Positions 32,274 through 44,374 are shown, counted from the stretch's first letter. The stretch: DNA of 64,000 nucleotides from Melastoma dodecandrum (GCA_029817715.1 JARUPY010000387.1:1364001-1428000); one strand, 5' to 3'. Program-made: numbers and translations. The notes: generated from the letters alone by a model not told the origin.

Positions 32274-35016
32274 ATGGGGTGCGTGCTTGGTCGAGAAGTG
32301 TCATCCGGTGTCCTCAATGAGTCCAGAGGAGGGAATAATCCAGCGGCTCAGTCCCGTGAAAAGGATGATTCCATTTCAAAGGTAGATAAGAGTAGTAAGG
32401 TCGAGGTCCAAAATGATGAGACCGAGAAGGAAAAGGGTGAAGATAGTCATAAGTTGCAAGAGAAGAGGAGACGGTCAAGAACAAATCCAAAACCATGCAA
32501 CCTGCCTAAGCAAACACTTGGAGAGCAAGTTGCAGCTGGATGGCCGTCATGGCTCTCTGATATTTGTGGGGAAGCGCTTAGCGGTTGGATTCCTCGCAAA
32601 GCGAATACCTTCGAGAAGATTGATAAGGTTCTAGAATGCTCTTCCCTTATAGATTGAAATAAGAATCACCTGATCCTAAATGTATAATAGTACTAGGTTT
32701 TGTTTCTCACTATACTTTGTTTTGATGTACACAGATTGGGCAAGGAACGTATAGTAATGTATACAAAGCTAAAGATATGATGACAGGAAAGATTGTTGCG
32801 TTAAAGAAGGTGAGGTTTGACAACTTAGAACCAGAGAGCGTTAGGTTTATGGCGAGAGAGATCCTCATTTTGCGGCACTTGGATCATCCCAATGTGGTGA
32901 AGCTAGAGGGTTTGGTTACTTCACGGATGTCTTGCAGTCTATACTTGGTATTTGAATACATGGATCATGATTTGGCTGGACTTGCTGCAAGCCCTGGAAT
33001 AAAGTTTACTGAACCTCAGGTTTGAGCATGTTTACTTTTTGTAAGGATTTGGTTTTTGAATTTTCCTAAAGTTGCACATTATGTCCATATTACGCAGGTA
33101 AAATGTTACATGCACCAACTACTCTCTGGACTTGAGCATTGTCATAAACGACGTGTTCTTCATCGAGACATAAAAGGCTCGAATCTTCTAATTGATGATG
33201 GAGGTGTATTGAAAATTGGAGATTTCGGTTTGGCTTCTTTCTTTGATCCTGATCACAAGCATCGTATGACCAGCCGTGTGGTGACACTCTGGTACCGTCC
33301 TCCAGAGCTCCTATTGGGGGCCACTGACTATGGTGTAGGTATAGATCTTTGGAGTGCTGGTTGTATATTAGCTGAGTTACTAGCTGGGAAGCCAATCATG
33401 CCTGGTCGTACTGAGGTATCTGCTATTGGATTGGATCAGCCATATGATGTGCCAATGCTTTGGATTTGGTGTAACCTTACAGATTTGGGACTTGTCACAT
33501 GTCCACGTTTTGTTTGTATTTGATCCAGGTGGAGCAACTTCACAAAATCTATAAGTTATGTGGCTCACCTTCTGAGGAATACTGGAAAAAGTACAAGTTG
33601 CCTAATGCAACATTGTTCAAACCTCGAGAACCATATAGAAGATGTATAAAGGAGACTTTTAAGGACTTCCGACCTTCATCCTTGCCACTCATAGAAACAC
33701 TTCTTTCCATTGATCCAATTGAACGAAGGACCGCTACAGATGCTTTGAATAGTGAAGTATGTTTTAGTTCATGACTCACTTCTTGGTTCGTAGCTCTTAT
33801 GTGCTGATGTTGTACGTGAGATGCTTTGTTTCTTACCATTTCTGCTTGCCCGGGCTAGTTATTTGAGAATGATTAACTCCTGACACCAATCTCAGTTCAG
33901 GAAGCTAAAGAAATGCTTCGCACTCAGGAGATGTAATTGTTGTCGCTGCTTAGGATACATTTCTCATCTCTGATACATGGTCTCTCATGGTTTGGTCTGA
34001 TGTGAATGACAGCCCTTCTTTTCTTCTTCTTTGATGAACTAAAAATCTCCCTAATGTAGCAGGTTGAAGTTCTCATATCGGATCAAATGTGGATGAATGA
34101 ACTCATATTTGCTGCATAATATCCTTGATATTAGCATTGTGTAAGTGGTGTTGGATTCTTTCTCCCTGCTTATTTTTCTTCCTTCTGCAGTTCTTTAGAA
34201 CAGAACCCTATGCTTGCGAACCATCTAGTCTTCCTAAGTATCCACCTAGCAAGGAGATGGATGCCAAACGACGTGATGACGAATCCCGAAGGTCTGGAAG
34301 TTCATGATATTTTCTCCCATCTTTTGACCCTTAGTTACTGGACATGCTTGCCGCCAAATGATAGAAATTACTATTTCATATATGCTCCTCTTTCCAAATC
34401 CGGTTCTTTAACACCCATTTTCACATTTTTTTTTAATATTTTGCTTATATCCAGGTTAAGGGCTGCCAACAAAGCCCAGGGAGATGTTTCCAAGAAGCAG
34501 CATTCACGTGATCGACGAGTTAGGGCTATTCCAGCACCAGAAGCCAATGCCGAGCTTCAGCAAAATATCGATGTATATCTTTACTCTTGCCTTGTGCCTT
34601 ATTTTACTCCTTTCTTGCTTTGTCTTTGTTTCCATTAGGGGATGACTTTATCGAGGGTATCTACGTTAAGTCATTGTTTTCGTTTGTTTGAAAATCATTT
34701 CAATACAATACAGAGACGGCGATTAATTTCCCATGCGAATGCGAAGAGCAAGAGCGAGAAGTTCCCTCCGCCTCATCAGGATGGAGCAGTTGGATTCCCA
34801 TTGGGAATTTCCCAGCGCTTAGATTCGGCTGCCGTCCCTTATGACATTCCATTCTCCACTTCCTTTTCTTCTTCAAAGGATCAGGTTAGAACGTGGTCAG
34901 GTCCTCTGGTTGATGAACCGTTGAGTGCCGGTGGACCAAGGAGGAAGAAGTATGGCATTGGTGGCCAAACACGGGAATCTTCGAAACTGTCGAGGCAGAC
35001 CATTAGAGAGAGTTAA
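32274..35016 (+). CDS. CDK-like Ser/Thr protein kinase, At1g54610/IBS1 type
   Basis: Exons: 32274-32627, 32735-33019, 33098-33415, 33529-33756, 34191-34291, 34455-34572, 34714-35016; the joined protein is about 568 residues. MGCVLGRE is an N-myristoylation (Gly2) and palmitoylation (Cys3) signal, suggesting membrane anchoring. The kinase domain starts near 115: IGQGTYSNV loop at 119-127, VALKK lysine at about 142, HRDIKGSN with Asp237, DFG at 255-257, and TLWYRPPELLLG in the activation segment. The helix PESVRFMAREI corresponds to the CDK PSTAIRE helix. The conserved extension AAGWPSWLS...GWIPRKANTFEKIDK precedes the domain, and a basic tail with ITHANAKSKSEKFPPPHQDG-type sequence (here LISHANAKSKSEK) follows. 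This subfamily is plant-specific; substrates of this member are unknown. No defects were seen. Confidence 0.93.
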
Positions 35017-38000
35017 GTGCTTACTCTTTATGGAAGGAACTGGAGAAGATTTGGTCCTGTTATACCGAATACTTTGTTTGGGTATATAATCCAGCAACCT
35101 GCCATTGTTTGTATGAGTTGCTCTGCCAGCTTCTTGACAGGGGAGCTTTAACATTTCATCTGTCAGTTGTTCTTAGATATTCGTTATTATTTCCTCAGGA
35201 AACATGTGATGATCTTCTGTAATTCTCTACAATTTTTCGGCGGTGAATATGATGAGAGTGGCCTTGTTGCTGTAAGTTTTGAATCATTCTTCTGGTTTGG
35301 TTGTGATTACTTGGTTGGAGAAATTACTTGGTGAACGTGATAGGCTGATTTTTAGCTCATGTCCTTTACACCCCGATCAACGCAACCAAAGGATCTTGAG
35401 AACTCCTGCCTTTGCTCTATACGGTTTGCATTTCGAGTCATTGCCTTGGTTAATGTCTTTCAAAAACGTACCATCTGCAGCCTATAGAAGAGTCTCAGTT
35501 GCTCGTGAGCCATCCTGATCCAGTCCATCGTCCTTTCCGCTTCAACAACAGGCTACTCGTCAGTCATGGAATATTTAGCCGGATTATTAAGTCAATTAAG
35601 AACACGATTGAATTATGGAGTTTGTCTCGGATTATGGGGGTCAACCGAGACTCTGGTTATTGGTACGTTGAAGGTTCTCATCTCCCTGGCAACCATTTCC
35701 AGAGTTAAAGCTAGCAATCTGCATAGAACAGTAGTTCTTTGAATGGGTAGCTCAATGGATGGATCACATGTCGTGGCTTGGCTGACTATCAGAGAATGAA
35801 ATATGCATATCCAGCGATGCGAGTACGCGTTGGGCTTTGCGAACATAGTAGAAGCTGCTCATACATGTTCTCTTTCGTTTCACGAGGAGGGCTCGTCTTA
35901 AAAAAGGTGTTTCCCCATCAAAACCAGCCCTTCGTAGCAAAGCCACAGCAGAAGTCGCTCATTGTAAGAGCCCCCCGGAAGCGATCTCTCAGGACGGAGG
36001 TGTTCTGACAGTTTGAGTTCAAGCGGGTGTGCAAGAGATGGGTATGGGAGGTGGACCTCCTCCGCCGGGGATAGGATTACCCGGTGGCCCTCTCGGCGGT
36101 GAGATGGAACGGAGGATTCCCAACAAAGCTGATGGAATAGTATAGTATATACATGAAGACTAAGGTGGGCGGGCCTAAGGTCATGGGCTTATGCCCCTAA
36201 TGGACCATATTTGTTGTTCTTGGACTTGTATTGAATCTTCAGAACCCATCGACGTGTGGAAGGAAATCTCTTACTTGAATGAATTTTGCTTTTCCTTCCT
36301 TCCTCTTTCCATGATCAATCTGCATCCAAGTCGAGCTCGTTGAGGTCACTATCTTTCTTACGTACGGTTGAATTCGCGGCATGTATGCGACTACGCGTGC
36401 AACTTCGTATGTATGCCCGCAAACCTAATAAGTGGATCGTCCTGAAATGGGGGAATGTCTTTTGCACCGGCTGATGTATTCAATCATCTCTTGCTATAAG
36501 AAGATATGAACATCCTTTTTCTACGCAAGTGTAGAATCGGCTTGGCTTAAGTCAACTCATTCACACTCTCATCATCTCAAGTCGACGAAGGAATTCATTC
36601 ATTTACTTACATTAGAAAAAAAAAATACCAAACTTTACAAAAAGTCATTACCGAATAACTAATTTATCATCGGGGTGCTTCCAAATAACATCCATTTTCA
36701 CTCTTGATGAGTTGGTGCAACATTAATATTCACGAAAATAGGTGGGTCGATTTCGGTTGAATCGATATTTACTTCATGAAGCAAAGAACAGGTCGCCTGT
36801 GCATTAATGAATATCATAACCTAAAATCCAACCAACTGAAAGTTTTGAAAAAATTTCCCATAAACCAGTCGTCATCATCATCATCATCATGAGAAATTAA
36901 ATATTGTGAGTTGGCCTTCCGAAATTGAATGACCATAACATACATCTAGGGGGAGAAAGATTAAAAGAGAGGAAAGAAAAGAGCAACAATCAAAACGACG
37001 CCGCGGAAGTGGGTGGTAAGGCGGTAGACCTTCACATTAAAGCAAAAAATTTATGTTGTTTAAGTTGGGAGGTTCGAGCTCAAACCAGCCAGCCAGAAAG
37101 AAAAAGGAAAAACCAATGCATTGTTGGATTGCACGTTCTTCCTATTTACTCTAGACTTGCGTTTACTTGTAGTGTACATTTGGTGTAGGCATTTTGCTAT
37201 TTCTTTTATATTATTACGTATAAACAAGGTGAAGAAGAAGGGATTGGGAAATGTCGATATGTGGGGGTGGGGCTGTTTCTCCAGAGAAGAGATCACACTT
37301 ACTTGTGCAACCTTCATTGAATGCTATAAAATTTAAGGAGGTGGAGCACTTCCCTCCTAAATTAGGTGGAGCAAGCATCGTGTCGTGTTTGTTTCCATAT
37401 CCCATTTTTAGGACCTCTCGCCCCAACTATTATGACCAAGAAATTCAAACCGACCCACCTGACGAGTCGAGAGGGTTATGGGAACACTAGTGAAATGCCC
37501 TCATTTCTAGGGAATCATCAAACATAATACCTCAATTGCATTGCCTTTTTTTTTCTTTTCTCTTGCTTTGAGTGATTAGCCTAATGTACAATGTCAAAGG
37601 AGGAAAGCATTTTAGCGCAATGGGGTGGAGAAAATAAAACATGGGTTGTGGATAAAATGATGTAATGTTGTTTTGGGGAGGTGGGTGTGTAATAAAATTG
37701 GGGTCCCTCAAAAGGGTCGAGGAGAGGGTCGGGGAAAAGAGAGAAGAAAAGAAACAAAAGTTTCTTGCATGATAGTAATGACTAAGCTAGCCAACGACCT
37801 CAGTTGGCATTTATTTTGCTGCTCTTCTTAGGAGCGGCTCAATTATTGCAAGGGCCTTCTTATTTCCTCCTCTCGATTTGAATATAATCCAAAGCAAAGG
37901 CTATAAAATTTATGATCACAAACAGGACCGAACCGGATCGCCTCCGGTCCTTCGTAAGGGAACGTAGCTGTTTAAGCCGTATCGGAATCGCGAAGCGAAG

Positions 38001-38181
38001 TACGATAAGGAGAAAGGAGAAACCTCGTTGCTTCGACACAAAACTATGCGTGCGTATGTTTAGCCGAGTGCCAAAATACTCCCCTAAAAACCTAATAGCA
38101 AACGAGGCATTCACTTTTGGCGACAAGGATTCGTTTCAATATCATGTCGGGAACGACGCCCAGCCTTTAACTCGAGGACTA
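35017..38181. other. Gene-poor interval of about 3.1 kb
   Basis: No supported gene. It has the kinase 3' region, then mixed sequence. A short GC-richer patch at 35800-36110 has a 33-codon Gly/Pro-rich frame (36037-36138, MGMGGGPPPPGIGLP). The rest is AT-rich with simple repeats (CAT repeats near 36870). Only short open frames occur and none resembles a family I know. Confidence 0.5.
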
Positions 38182-38186
38182 AGTTG

Positions 38187-38606
38187 TGTTAAAGATCAAC
38201 AACTACTTTCAAAGGTTCTAGAAGGTACTAGAAAGTTCTAGAATAATCCGGTAAGTTCAAAGGTTCTCGAAGGTACTAGAAAGTTCTAGAATACTCTAGT
38301 AAGTTTCTGGATAAATTTAGAATACTCTAGAACATATTAGAAACTTGGAGAAGCTTTTAGAAAATTCTAGAGGATCAATCCTAACCGTATATGTGGAATA
38401 ATCTTAGCCATAGATTTAGGAGGCCAACTAGTATAAATAGGGAAGGGTCCTCATTTGTAACATCATCCAAGAATCCAAGTATTTGAAGTAGTGGAGTGTT
38501 GGCTTCAAGTGATAGTGTTTCACTTCCTCTTCTTCCGAGCTTAGGAGTTCGAAGTCCTCTCAAAGACTAGCGTTCGCCTTGTTCAACGCTAAGTCGAGAT
38601 CCAACA
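38187..38606 (+). repeat. 5' LTR of copia element 2
   Basis: This 420-bp LTR has two 48-bp subrepeats (from about 38209 and 38257), each carrying a heat-shock-element array. A TATA box (TATAAATA) lies near 38432-38439. Confidence 0.92.
38216..38291 (+). promoter_or_regulatory. Two six-unit heat-shock-element arrays in the LTR
   Basis: At 38216-38243 and 38264-38291 the sequence alternates TTC and GAA units with two-base gaps, six units in a row. One unit is TAC instead of TTC in each array. Each array ends in a perfect three-unit element, GAAAGTTCTAGAA (38231-38243 and 38279-38291). Plant heat-shock factors bind at least three such inverted units. The same arrays are in the 3' LTR at 41681-41708 and 41729-41756. 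Confidence 0.8.
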
Positions 38607-38608
38607 TT

Positions 38609-38620
38609 TGGTATCAGAGC
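38609..38620 (+). promoter_or_regulatory. Primer binding site of copia element 2
   Basis: TGGTATCAGAGC lies two bases after the LTR and is complementary to the 3' end of initiator Met-tRNA. Confidence 0.9.
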
Positions 38621-38838
38621 TAGGCGGTTGGGGTCGAGGCATCAAAGACCAGCAGAAGTTCTGCCGAAGTCTAGCGGAGAATCTGCCGAAACCTAGCGGA
38701 GGTTTTGCCGAAGTCCAGGAGAGAATCTGCCAAAGTCCAGCGGAGGTACTACCGAGATTCTGTCAAGGAAGCTGCAATCTGGGATTGCGTCGGGCATAGG
38801 TCGGGGACCAGGCTACGCTTCTAGAAGATAAATTCGGT

Positions 38839-41637
38839 ATGGCGGAGTTTAATACTGTCGGCATGCTAAAGAAACTAAATAACCAAAATTATAGCACGTG
38901 GAAGACGTGTATGGAGTCATATCTCCAAGGTCAAGATCTCTGGGAGATCATTGGTGGAAGTGAGACGACCCCATCGAAAGAGGATGATGCCGCTTTGAGA
39001 AAATGGCGGATTAAGGCAGGGAAGGCCATGTTCGCCATTAAGACCACCATAGAGGAGGAAATGCTTGAGCATATAAGGTACGCCACTACTCCAAAGGATG
39101 CCTGGGATATACTAGCGACTAGGTTCTCAAAGAAGAATGATATGAGGCTACAGTTGCTAGAGAATGACTTGCTGGCAGTTAGACAAGGAGATTTAGGAAT
39201 TAATCAATTCTTTACAAAAGTAAAGTCTATCTGCCGGGAGATATCAGAGTTAGACCCAGGATCAAGGATTAGTGATGATAGGATGAGGAGGATTATTATT
39301 CATGGGTTAAGACCAGAGTATAGAGGATTTATTGCAGCGGTGCAAGGATGGCCCACGCCGCCGTCGTTAGAGGATTTAGAAAGTTTGCTAGCTAATCAGG
39401 AGACGCTGGCAAAACAGATGGCGGACGTAACTTTAAAAAATGAAGAAGAGGCCCTATATAGTAACAGAGGGAGAAACTCTGCTAAATATAAGAGGCCTGG
39501 GGATAGAAGATTCCCACAAGGCAGTAGAAGTGAGCGACGTGAGCAGCAGCCGAATAGACCACAACAACAGAAGAGAGTAGGCAAACCGGCTCAGCGGAAG
39601 GATGCAGAATGCTTCAACTGTGGTAAGAAGGGGCATTACGCCCGAGATTGTTGGTTCAAGAAGAAAAACGTAGAAGGAAATGCTGCCACATCAAGCAGTC
39701 AAAACGGAGACAAATCTGAAAAAGAGTGGAACCTTGAAGCATCTCTCGCCGTGATGGAAGAAGAGCAGTTGTTGGAAGACCAGCCTCTTGCGGTAGTTCA
39801 CAATAGCTCTGTGGACTATGCAGGGAACTCGATATTTGACACGGGATGCTCCAACCATATGAAGGGTGACCAGGAGAAGCTACAGGAGTTGTCAGAATAT
39901 AAAGGCCAACGAGTCGTCGTCACCGCCAACAACTCTAGACTACCCATTGCTCATGTCGGGAAGACTGTTATAGCCGCCGATGACAGTGCCAACAAGGTGC
40001 AACTACAAGGAGTTTACCATGTCCCTGCGATAAAGAAGAATCTTCTGTCAGTAGCCCAACTGACAGCCCCTGGCAATTTCGTGGTGTTCGGACCTGATGA
40101 CGTCAAGGTCTACCACGAGTTGAAGTTTTCTGGGACGCCGATCATGGAAGGACGTAAGGTAAACACCATCTATGTGATGACTGCAGAATTAGCATACATA
40201 GAAAAGGTGAAGAGGAATGAGACAGCTGATCTATGGCACGAGAGACTTGGGCACGTTGGCTACCACAAGTTGAAGGTAATGATGAACAAGGAAATGTTGA
40301 AAGGCCTTCCACAGCTGGAGGTGAATGTTAACAATATATGTGCTGGCTGCCAGTACGGTAAAGCACACCAGTTACCGTACGAAGACTCCAAGTATAGGGC
40401 CAAAGAACCACTGCAGCTGATTCACTCTGATGTGTTCGGTCCAGTGAAGCATCCATCAATAGGAGGCTACAGATACATGGTAACCTTCATCGACGACTAC
40501 TCGAGGTACGTTTGGGTAGACTTTATGAAGGAGAAGTCGGAGGTCATACAGAAATTCAAAGAGTTTAAGATCAAGGCGGAGAGTGATTTGCAGAAGAAGG
40601 TAAGGTGTCTACGCACTGATAATGGGGGAGAATACACCTCTAGGGAATTTGAAGAATTCCTAAGAGAACACAAGATAAGGCGACAATTGACATGTCCCCA
40701 CATACCACAACAGAATGGTGTTGCAGAGAGGAAGAATAGACATCTTGCAGAAGTATGCAGAAGCATGTTGCACGCCAGAAATGTCCCAGGAAGATATTGG
40801 GCAGAGTGTATGAAGACGGCTGCAGATGTTGCAAACAGGCTACCCCAAGCTCACCTTGAGTTCAAGACACCATTCGAGCTACTCTGGAAAATGAAGCCTA
40901 CAGTGAGTCACTTTCGGGTATTTGGGTGCGTCTGCTATGTCTTCATCCCTAGCCACTTACGAAGCAAGTTCGACAAGAAGGCGACGAAGTGCATCTTCCT
41001 AGGATACGACACAGAGAGAAAAGGATGGAGATGCTGCGATCCTATGACTAACAAGTGCATTGTATCAAGGAACGTCGTCTTTGATGAAGCAACTTCCTGG
41101 TGGCTGCCTTCAAAGGAACCAGAAGAAGAAGCTCAATTGAAACAGGGGGAGCAAATAACCCTAAAACCAACCATTGAGGAGACTGATGAAGGGCCAACTA
41201 TAACAGGGAATAATGACACAGAAGAAGAGAGACCTTGGCAAACTGGAGTGTACCAGAGGTCCTCTCAAGAGAATGGAGCAGAAGAAGAAACTGGTGACGG
41301 GACGACACCACTGAGGAGGTCCACAAGGCAACGAAGACCTCCAGCAAGATACATAGATGCAACACTTGCAGAAGACGTTGATCCACAAGAGCCATCAACC
41401 TTTAAAGAAGCGTCGAAGGACAAGGTATGCCAAGAAGCGATGAGAGAAGAGATTAAAGCATTAGAGGAGAATCAAACTTGGGATTTGGTTCCAAAACCTA
41501 GCGAGGTAAGACCCACACTCTGCAAGTGGCTCTATAAGGTGAATACTCGCACAGATGGTTCAGAGGAGAGATACAAGGCTCGTCTCGTCGCCCGAGGAAT
41601 TTCGAGTACAACTCGGTATGATAAAAAGAGAAAGTAG
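38839..41637 (+). CDS. Copia gag-protease-integrase polyprotein with truncated RT
   Basis: This is a 932-residue open frame. Gag has UBN2-type segments ([25 protein letters not shown]) and a CCHC knuckle [14 protein letters not shown] near 257. Protease DTGCS is near 333. The integrase zinc domain begins WHERLGH near 465; catalytic residues lie in HSDVFGP (about 530), RTDNGGEY (about 591) and [10 protein letters not shown] (about 626). RT begins with the conserved WDLVPKP and KWLYKVN and stops after KARLVARG near residue 920. Twelve unrelated residues and a stop follow, and the polypurine tract is reached within a few bases. No YVDD and no RNase H are present. The remaining frame has no nonsense mutation. 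Confidence 0.9.
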   Translation: MAEFNTVGMLKKLNNQNYSTWKTCMESYLQGQDLWEIIGGSETTPSKEDDAALRKWRIKAGKAMFAIKTTIEEEMLEHIRYATTPKDAWDILATRFSKKNDMRLQLLENDLLAVRQGDLGINQFFTKVKSICREISELDPGSRISDDRMRRIIIHGLRPEYRGFIAAVQGWPTPPSLEDLESLLANQETLAKQMADVTLKNEEEALYSNRGRNSAKYKRPGDRRFPQGSRSERREQQPNRPQQQKRVGKPAQRKDAECFNCGKKGHYARDCWFKKKNVEGNAATSSSQNGDKSEKEWNLEASLAVMEEEQLLEDQPLAVVHNSSVDYAGNSIFDTGCSNHMKGDQEKLQELSEYKGQRVVVTANNSRLPIAHVGKTVIAADDSANKVQLQGVYHVPAIKKNLLSVAQLTAPGNFVVFGPDDVKVYHELKFSGTPIMEGRKVNTIYVMTAELAYIEKVKRNETADLWHERLGHVGYHKLKVMMNKEMLKGLPQLEVNVNNICAGCQYGKAHQLPYEDSKYRAKEPLQLIHSDVFGPVKHPSIGGYRYMVTFIDDYSRYVWVDFMKEKSEVIQKFKEFKIKAESDLQKKVRCLRTDNGGEYTSREFEEFLREHKIRRQLTCPHIPQQNGVAERKNRHLAEVCRSMLHARNVPGRYWAECMKTAADVANRLPQAHLEFKTPFELLWKMKPTVSHFRVFGCVCYVFIPSHLRSKFDKKATKCIFLGYDTERKGWRCCDPMTNKCIVSRNVVFDEATSWWLPSKEPEEEAQLKQGEQITLKPTIEETDEGPTITGNNDTEEERPWQTGVYQRSSQENGAEEETGDGTTPLRRSTRQRRPPARYIDATLAEDVDPQEPSTFKEASKDKVCQEAMREEIKALEENQTWDLVPKPSEVRPTLCKWLYKVNTRTDGSEERYKARLVARGISSTTRYDKKRK

Positions 41638-41651
41638 TCGTTGAGGGGGAG

Positions 41652-42071
41652 TGTTAAAGATCAACAACTACTTTCAAAGGTTCTAGAAGGTACTAGAAAG
41701 TTCTAGAATAATCCGGTAAGTTCAAAGGTTCTCGAAGGTACTAGAAAGTTCTAGAATACTCTAGTAAGTTTCTGGATAAATTTAGAATACTCTAGAACAT
41801 ATTAGAAACTTGGAGAAGCTTTTAGAAAATTCTAGAGGATCAATCCTAACCGTATATGTGGAATAATCTTAGCCATAGATTTAGGAGGCCAACTAGTATA
41901 AATAGGGAAGGGTCCTCATTTGTAACATCATCCAAGAATTCAAGTATTTGAAGTAGTGGAGTATTGGCTTCAAGTGATAGTGTTTCACTTCCTCTTCTTC
42001 CGAGCTTAGGAGTTCGAAATCCGCTCAAAGACTAGCGTTCGCCTTGTTCAACGCTAAGTCGAGATCCAACA
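41652..42071 (+). repeat. 3' LTR of copia element 2
   Basis: A direct repeat of 38187-38606 carrying the same heat-shock arrays (41681-41708, 41729-41756) and a TATA box near 41897-41904. It ends 620 bases before the CYP86A start codon, in the same orientation. Confidence 0.92.
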
Positions 42072-42076
42072 AGTTG

Positions 42077-42334
42077 TCGAGTCATTTATACGAAATATAC
42101 CTTGGAAACGCCCGGTTAATAGCAACATCGACGAAGGTAATCATACTGTTGTGGGTGGGAAAATGGTGAAATCTCCAAGGCTTAGGGCAGGGTGCCTCCA
42201 CTCCAACCAGATATTAATTGCACCCACCACCCCCTTTCCTATCTACACACCCTTATAACATTTGTAATATATATATATCCCAGTAATTCCCCAGTCAGTC
42301 CATAACTCTTCCATCATCACTCTCTCTCTCTCGC
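42077..42334 (+). promoter_or_regulatory. CYP86A proximal promoter region
   Basis: The region between the LTR and the probable leader includes a TATATATA tract near 42271-42278 and CT-rich sequence (TCTCTCTCTC, 42321-42332), typical of plant core promoters. Confidence 0.45.
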
Positions 42335-42385
42335 ATGTCGAAATGGTTCTTCTTCTTCTTCTTCTTCTTCCTGGACATCGCTTGA
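42335..42385 (+). other. Upstream ORF with eight consecutive Phe codons
   Basis: A 17-codon ORF (MSKWFFFFFFFFLDIA, stop TGA) runs through a TTC microsatellite. It lies in the probable 5' leader, before a plausible leader intron with donor CAG|GTACTC at 42400 and acceptor GTGTAG at about 42661. Confidence 0.45.
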
Positions 42386-42691
42386 AATAATATCCTCAGG
42401 TACTCATCGTAATTATTTTTGTGTTGGTTCTCTCGTGATTGATTGACTGATTAGCCTGAGGAGTAATATTCACGTTCTCCTACTTTGACGATTACTTCTT
42501 TTCCTGTCTGATTCGACGTCTTCATCACAACAACACCCATTATCTTATTATTACGTCCTCGTTTTCTTCGGTCAGAAAATAATTTGGACAGTGCGTAATT
42601 TATAATATTATATCGGTGACTTGCTGAAGTGGGTTTTTTTTTTGGTGCCCTTTGGGTGTAGGAGGGTTTTAAGGATAGATCGTAAGATAAG

Positions 42692-44374
42692 ATGGACCTG
42701 CCCACGGCCCTGTTCATCTTCTCGGCGGCCGCAGCCTACTTGCTCTGGTTCAGGTTCATCTCCTGGACCCTGACGGGTCCGAGGGTGTGGCCGCTCGTCG
42801 GCAGCTTGCCGGGCCTCATACGTAACGCGAACCGCATGCACGAATGGATCGCAGACAACCTACGGGCGTGCGGCGGGACGTACCAGACGTGCATCTGCCC
42901 TGTCCCATTCCTGGCGAGGAAGCAAGGACTGGTGACCGTCACCTGCGACCCCAAGAATCTCGAACACATCCTCAAGGCGAAGTTCGATAATTATCCCAAG
43001 GGGCCCACGTGGCAGGCGGTGTTCCATGACCTGCTCGGGGATGGGATATTCAACTCGGACGGCGACACGTGGGTGTTCCAGAGGAAGACTGCCGCGCTGG
43101 AGTTCACGACCAGGACGTTGCGCCAGGCGATGGCTCGGTGGGTCAGCCGTGCGATCAAGCACAGGTTCTGTCCCATCCTGAAGACTGCTCAGGTCGAGGG
43201 GAGACCCGTCGACCTCCAGGACCTCTTGCTCCGGCTGACATTCGACAACATATGTGGGCTGACCTTTGGGAAGGATCCACAGACCCTGGCCCCTGGCCTC
43301 CCCGAGAATGCGTTCGCCACGTCGTTCGACCGGGCCACTGAGGCCACGCTGCAGCGCTTCATTCTCCCCGAATTCATCTGGAAGCTGAAAAAGCTACTTG
43401 GGCTCGGAATGGAAGTAAGCCTTACGCGGAGCCTCGCGCACGTCGACGGTTACCTCTCGGAGATAATAAACACGCGTAAGCATGAGTTGGCGAGTCAGCA
43501 GCGGCAGGTCAGCGGCGTCAGCCCCCACGACGACCTGTTGTCGAGGTTCATGAAGAAGAAAGAGTCCTACTCGGAGGAGTTCCTGCAGCACGTTGTGCTG
43601 AATTTCATCCTGGCTGGCCGTGACACGTCGTCGGTCGCGCTGAGCTGGTTCTTCTGGCTGGTGAGCCGCACCCCAAGAGTCGAGGAAAAGATCCTCCTCG
43701 AGATCTGCCAGGTCCTCCTGGAGACCCGCGGCACGGACACCACGAAGTGGTTGGACGATCCGCTCGAGTTCGAGGAGGTAGATCGCCTCACCTACCTGAA
43801 GGCAGCGCTATCCGAGACCCTGAGGCTGTACCCCTCGGTGCCCGAGGACTCAAAGCACGTGGTTGCGGACGACGTCCTCCCATCGGGGGTCTTCGTCCCG
43901 GCCGGCTCGGCCATCACATACTCCATATACTCGGTCGGACGAATGGAGTTCATATGGGGTCCGGATTGCCTCGAGTTCAAGCCAGAGAGGTGGTTATCAC
44001 CGGACGGGAAGAAATTCGTGCAGCAGGATCCCTTCAGGTTCGTATCGTTCAACGCGGGCCCGAGGATCTGCCTGGGGAAGGACCTGGCGTACCTGCAGAT
44101 GAAGTCGATCGCGGCCGCGGTCCTCTTAAGGCACCGGCTAACGGTGGCGCAGGGGCACAGGGTGGAGCAAAAGATGTCCCTGACATTGTTCATGAAGTAT
44201 GGGCTGAAGGTTGATGTGCACCCAAGGGATTTGAGGCCAATAATGGGGAGGTTAATTAGCAAGGATGACCGTGGCGTTGTTAATTACAGTGATGAGGGAG
44301 CCATTACGAATGGTCATTATTATTATTATAATGGGCCGGCCCAAGTGAAGATAATTAATGGGCCTGCTGTCTAA
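42692..44374 (+). CDS. CYP86A: CYP86A fatty acid omega-hydroxylase
   Basis: This single-exon cytochrome P450 has 560 residues. It hydroxylates the terminal carbon of fatty acids to supply cutin and suberin monomers, acting at the endoplasmic reticulum (family knowledge). The N-terminal membrane anchor is [19 protein letters not shown]-helix AGRDTS is near residue 307, the K-helix ETLR near 375, PERW near 431, and the heme-binding [10 protein letters not shown] at about 453-462 with Cys460. Family signatures include [14 protein letters not shown] and [19 protein letters not shown]. The coding sequence is markedly GC-richer than its flanks. The C-terminal tail is variable and Tyr/Asn-rich, within normal family length. 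The start ATG fits family length. Confidence 0.95.
   Translation: MDLPTALFIFSAAAAYLLWFRFISWTLTGPRVWPLVGSLPGLIRNANRMHEWIADNLRACGGTYQTCICPVPFLARKQGLVTVTCDPKNLEHILKAKFDNYPKGPTWQAVFHDLLGDGIFNSDGDTWVFQRKTAALEFTTRTLRQAMARWVSRAIKHRFCPILKTAQVEGRPVDLQDLLLRLTFDNICGLTFGKDPQTLAPGLPENAFATSFDRATEATLQRFILPEFIWKLKKLLGLGMEVSLTRSLAHVDGYLSEIINTRKHELASQQRQVSGVSPHDDLLSRFMKKKESYSEEFLQHVVLNFILAGRDTSSVALSWFFWLVSRTPRVEEKILLEICQVLLETRGTDTTKWLDDPLEFEEVDRLTYLKAALSETLRLYPSVPEDSKHVVADDVLPSGVFVPAGSAITYSIYSVGRMEFIWGPDCLEFKPERWLSPDGKKFVQQDPFRFVSFNAGPRICLGKDLAYLQMKSIAAAVLLRHRLTVAQGHRVEQKMSLTLFMKYGLKVDVHPRDLRPIMGRLISKDDRGVVNYSDEGAITNGHYYYYNGPAQVKIINGPAV

Larger units (their letters stand above)
38187..42071 (+). mobile_element. 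Ty1-copia element 2, internally deleted (no RNase H, RT truncated)
   Basis: LTRs are 38187-38606 and 41652-42071, 420 bp each, with TGTTAAAG...CCAACA ends. A perfect target duplication AGTTG is at 38182-38186 and 42072-42076. By eye the LTRs differ at about four positions (near 38479/41944 and in the last quarter), about 99% identity. The Met-tRNA primer site is at 38609-38620 and the polypurine tract GAGGGGGAG at 41643-41651. The interior is only 3.05 kb because most of RT and all RNase H are missing. Domain type fits the Tork/Tnt1-like side of copia (inference). Confidence 0.92.

Noticed and set aside
35800..36140. GC-richer patch that might be organelle-derived DNA or a small Gly/Pro-rich gene
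   Set aside because: I could not match it to any organelle gene, and the 33-codon frame is too short to support.
43747..44214. Alternative frames of up to 156 codons inside CYP86A
   Set aside because: High GC content lowers stop frequency; the P450 frame has all motifs.
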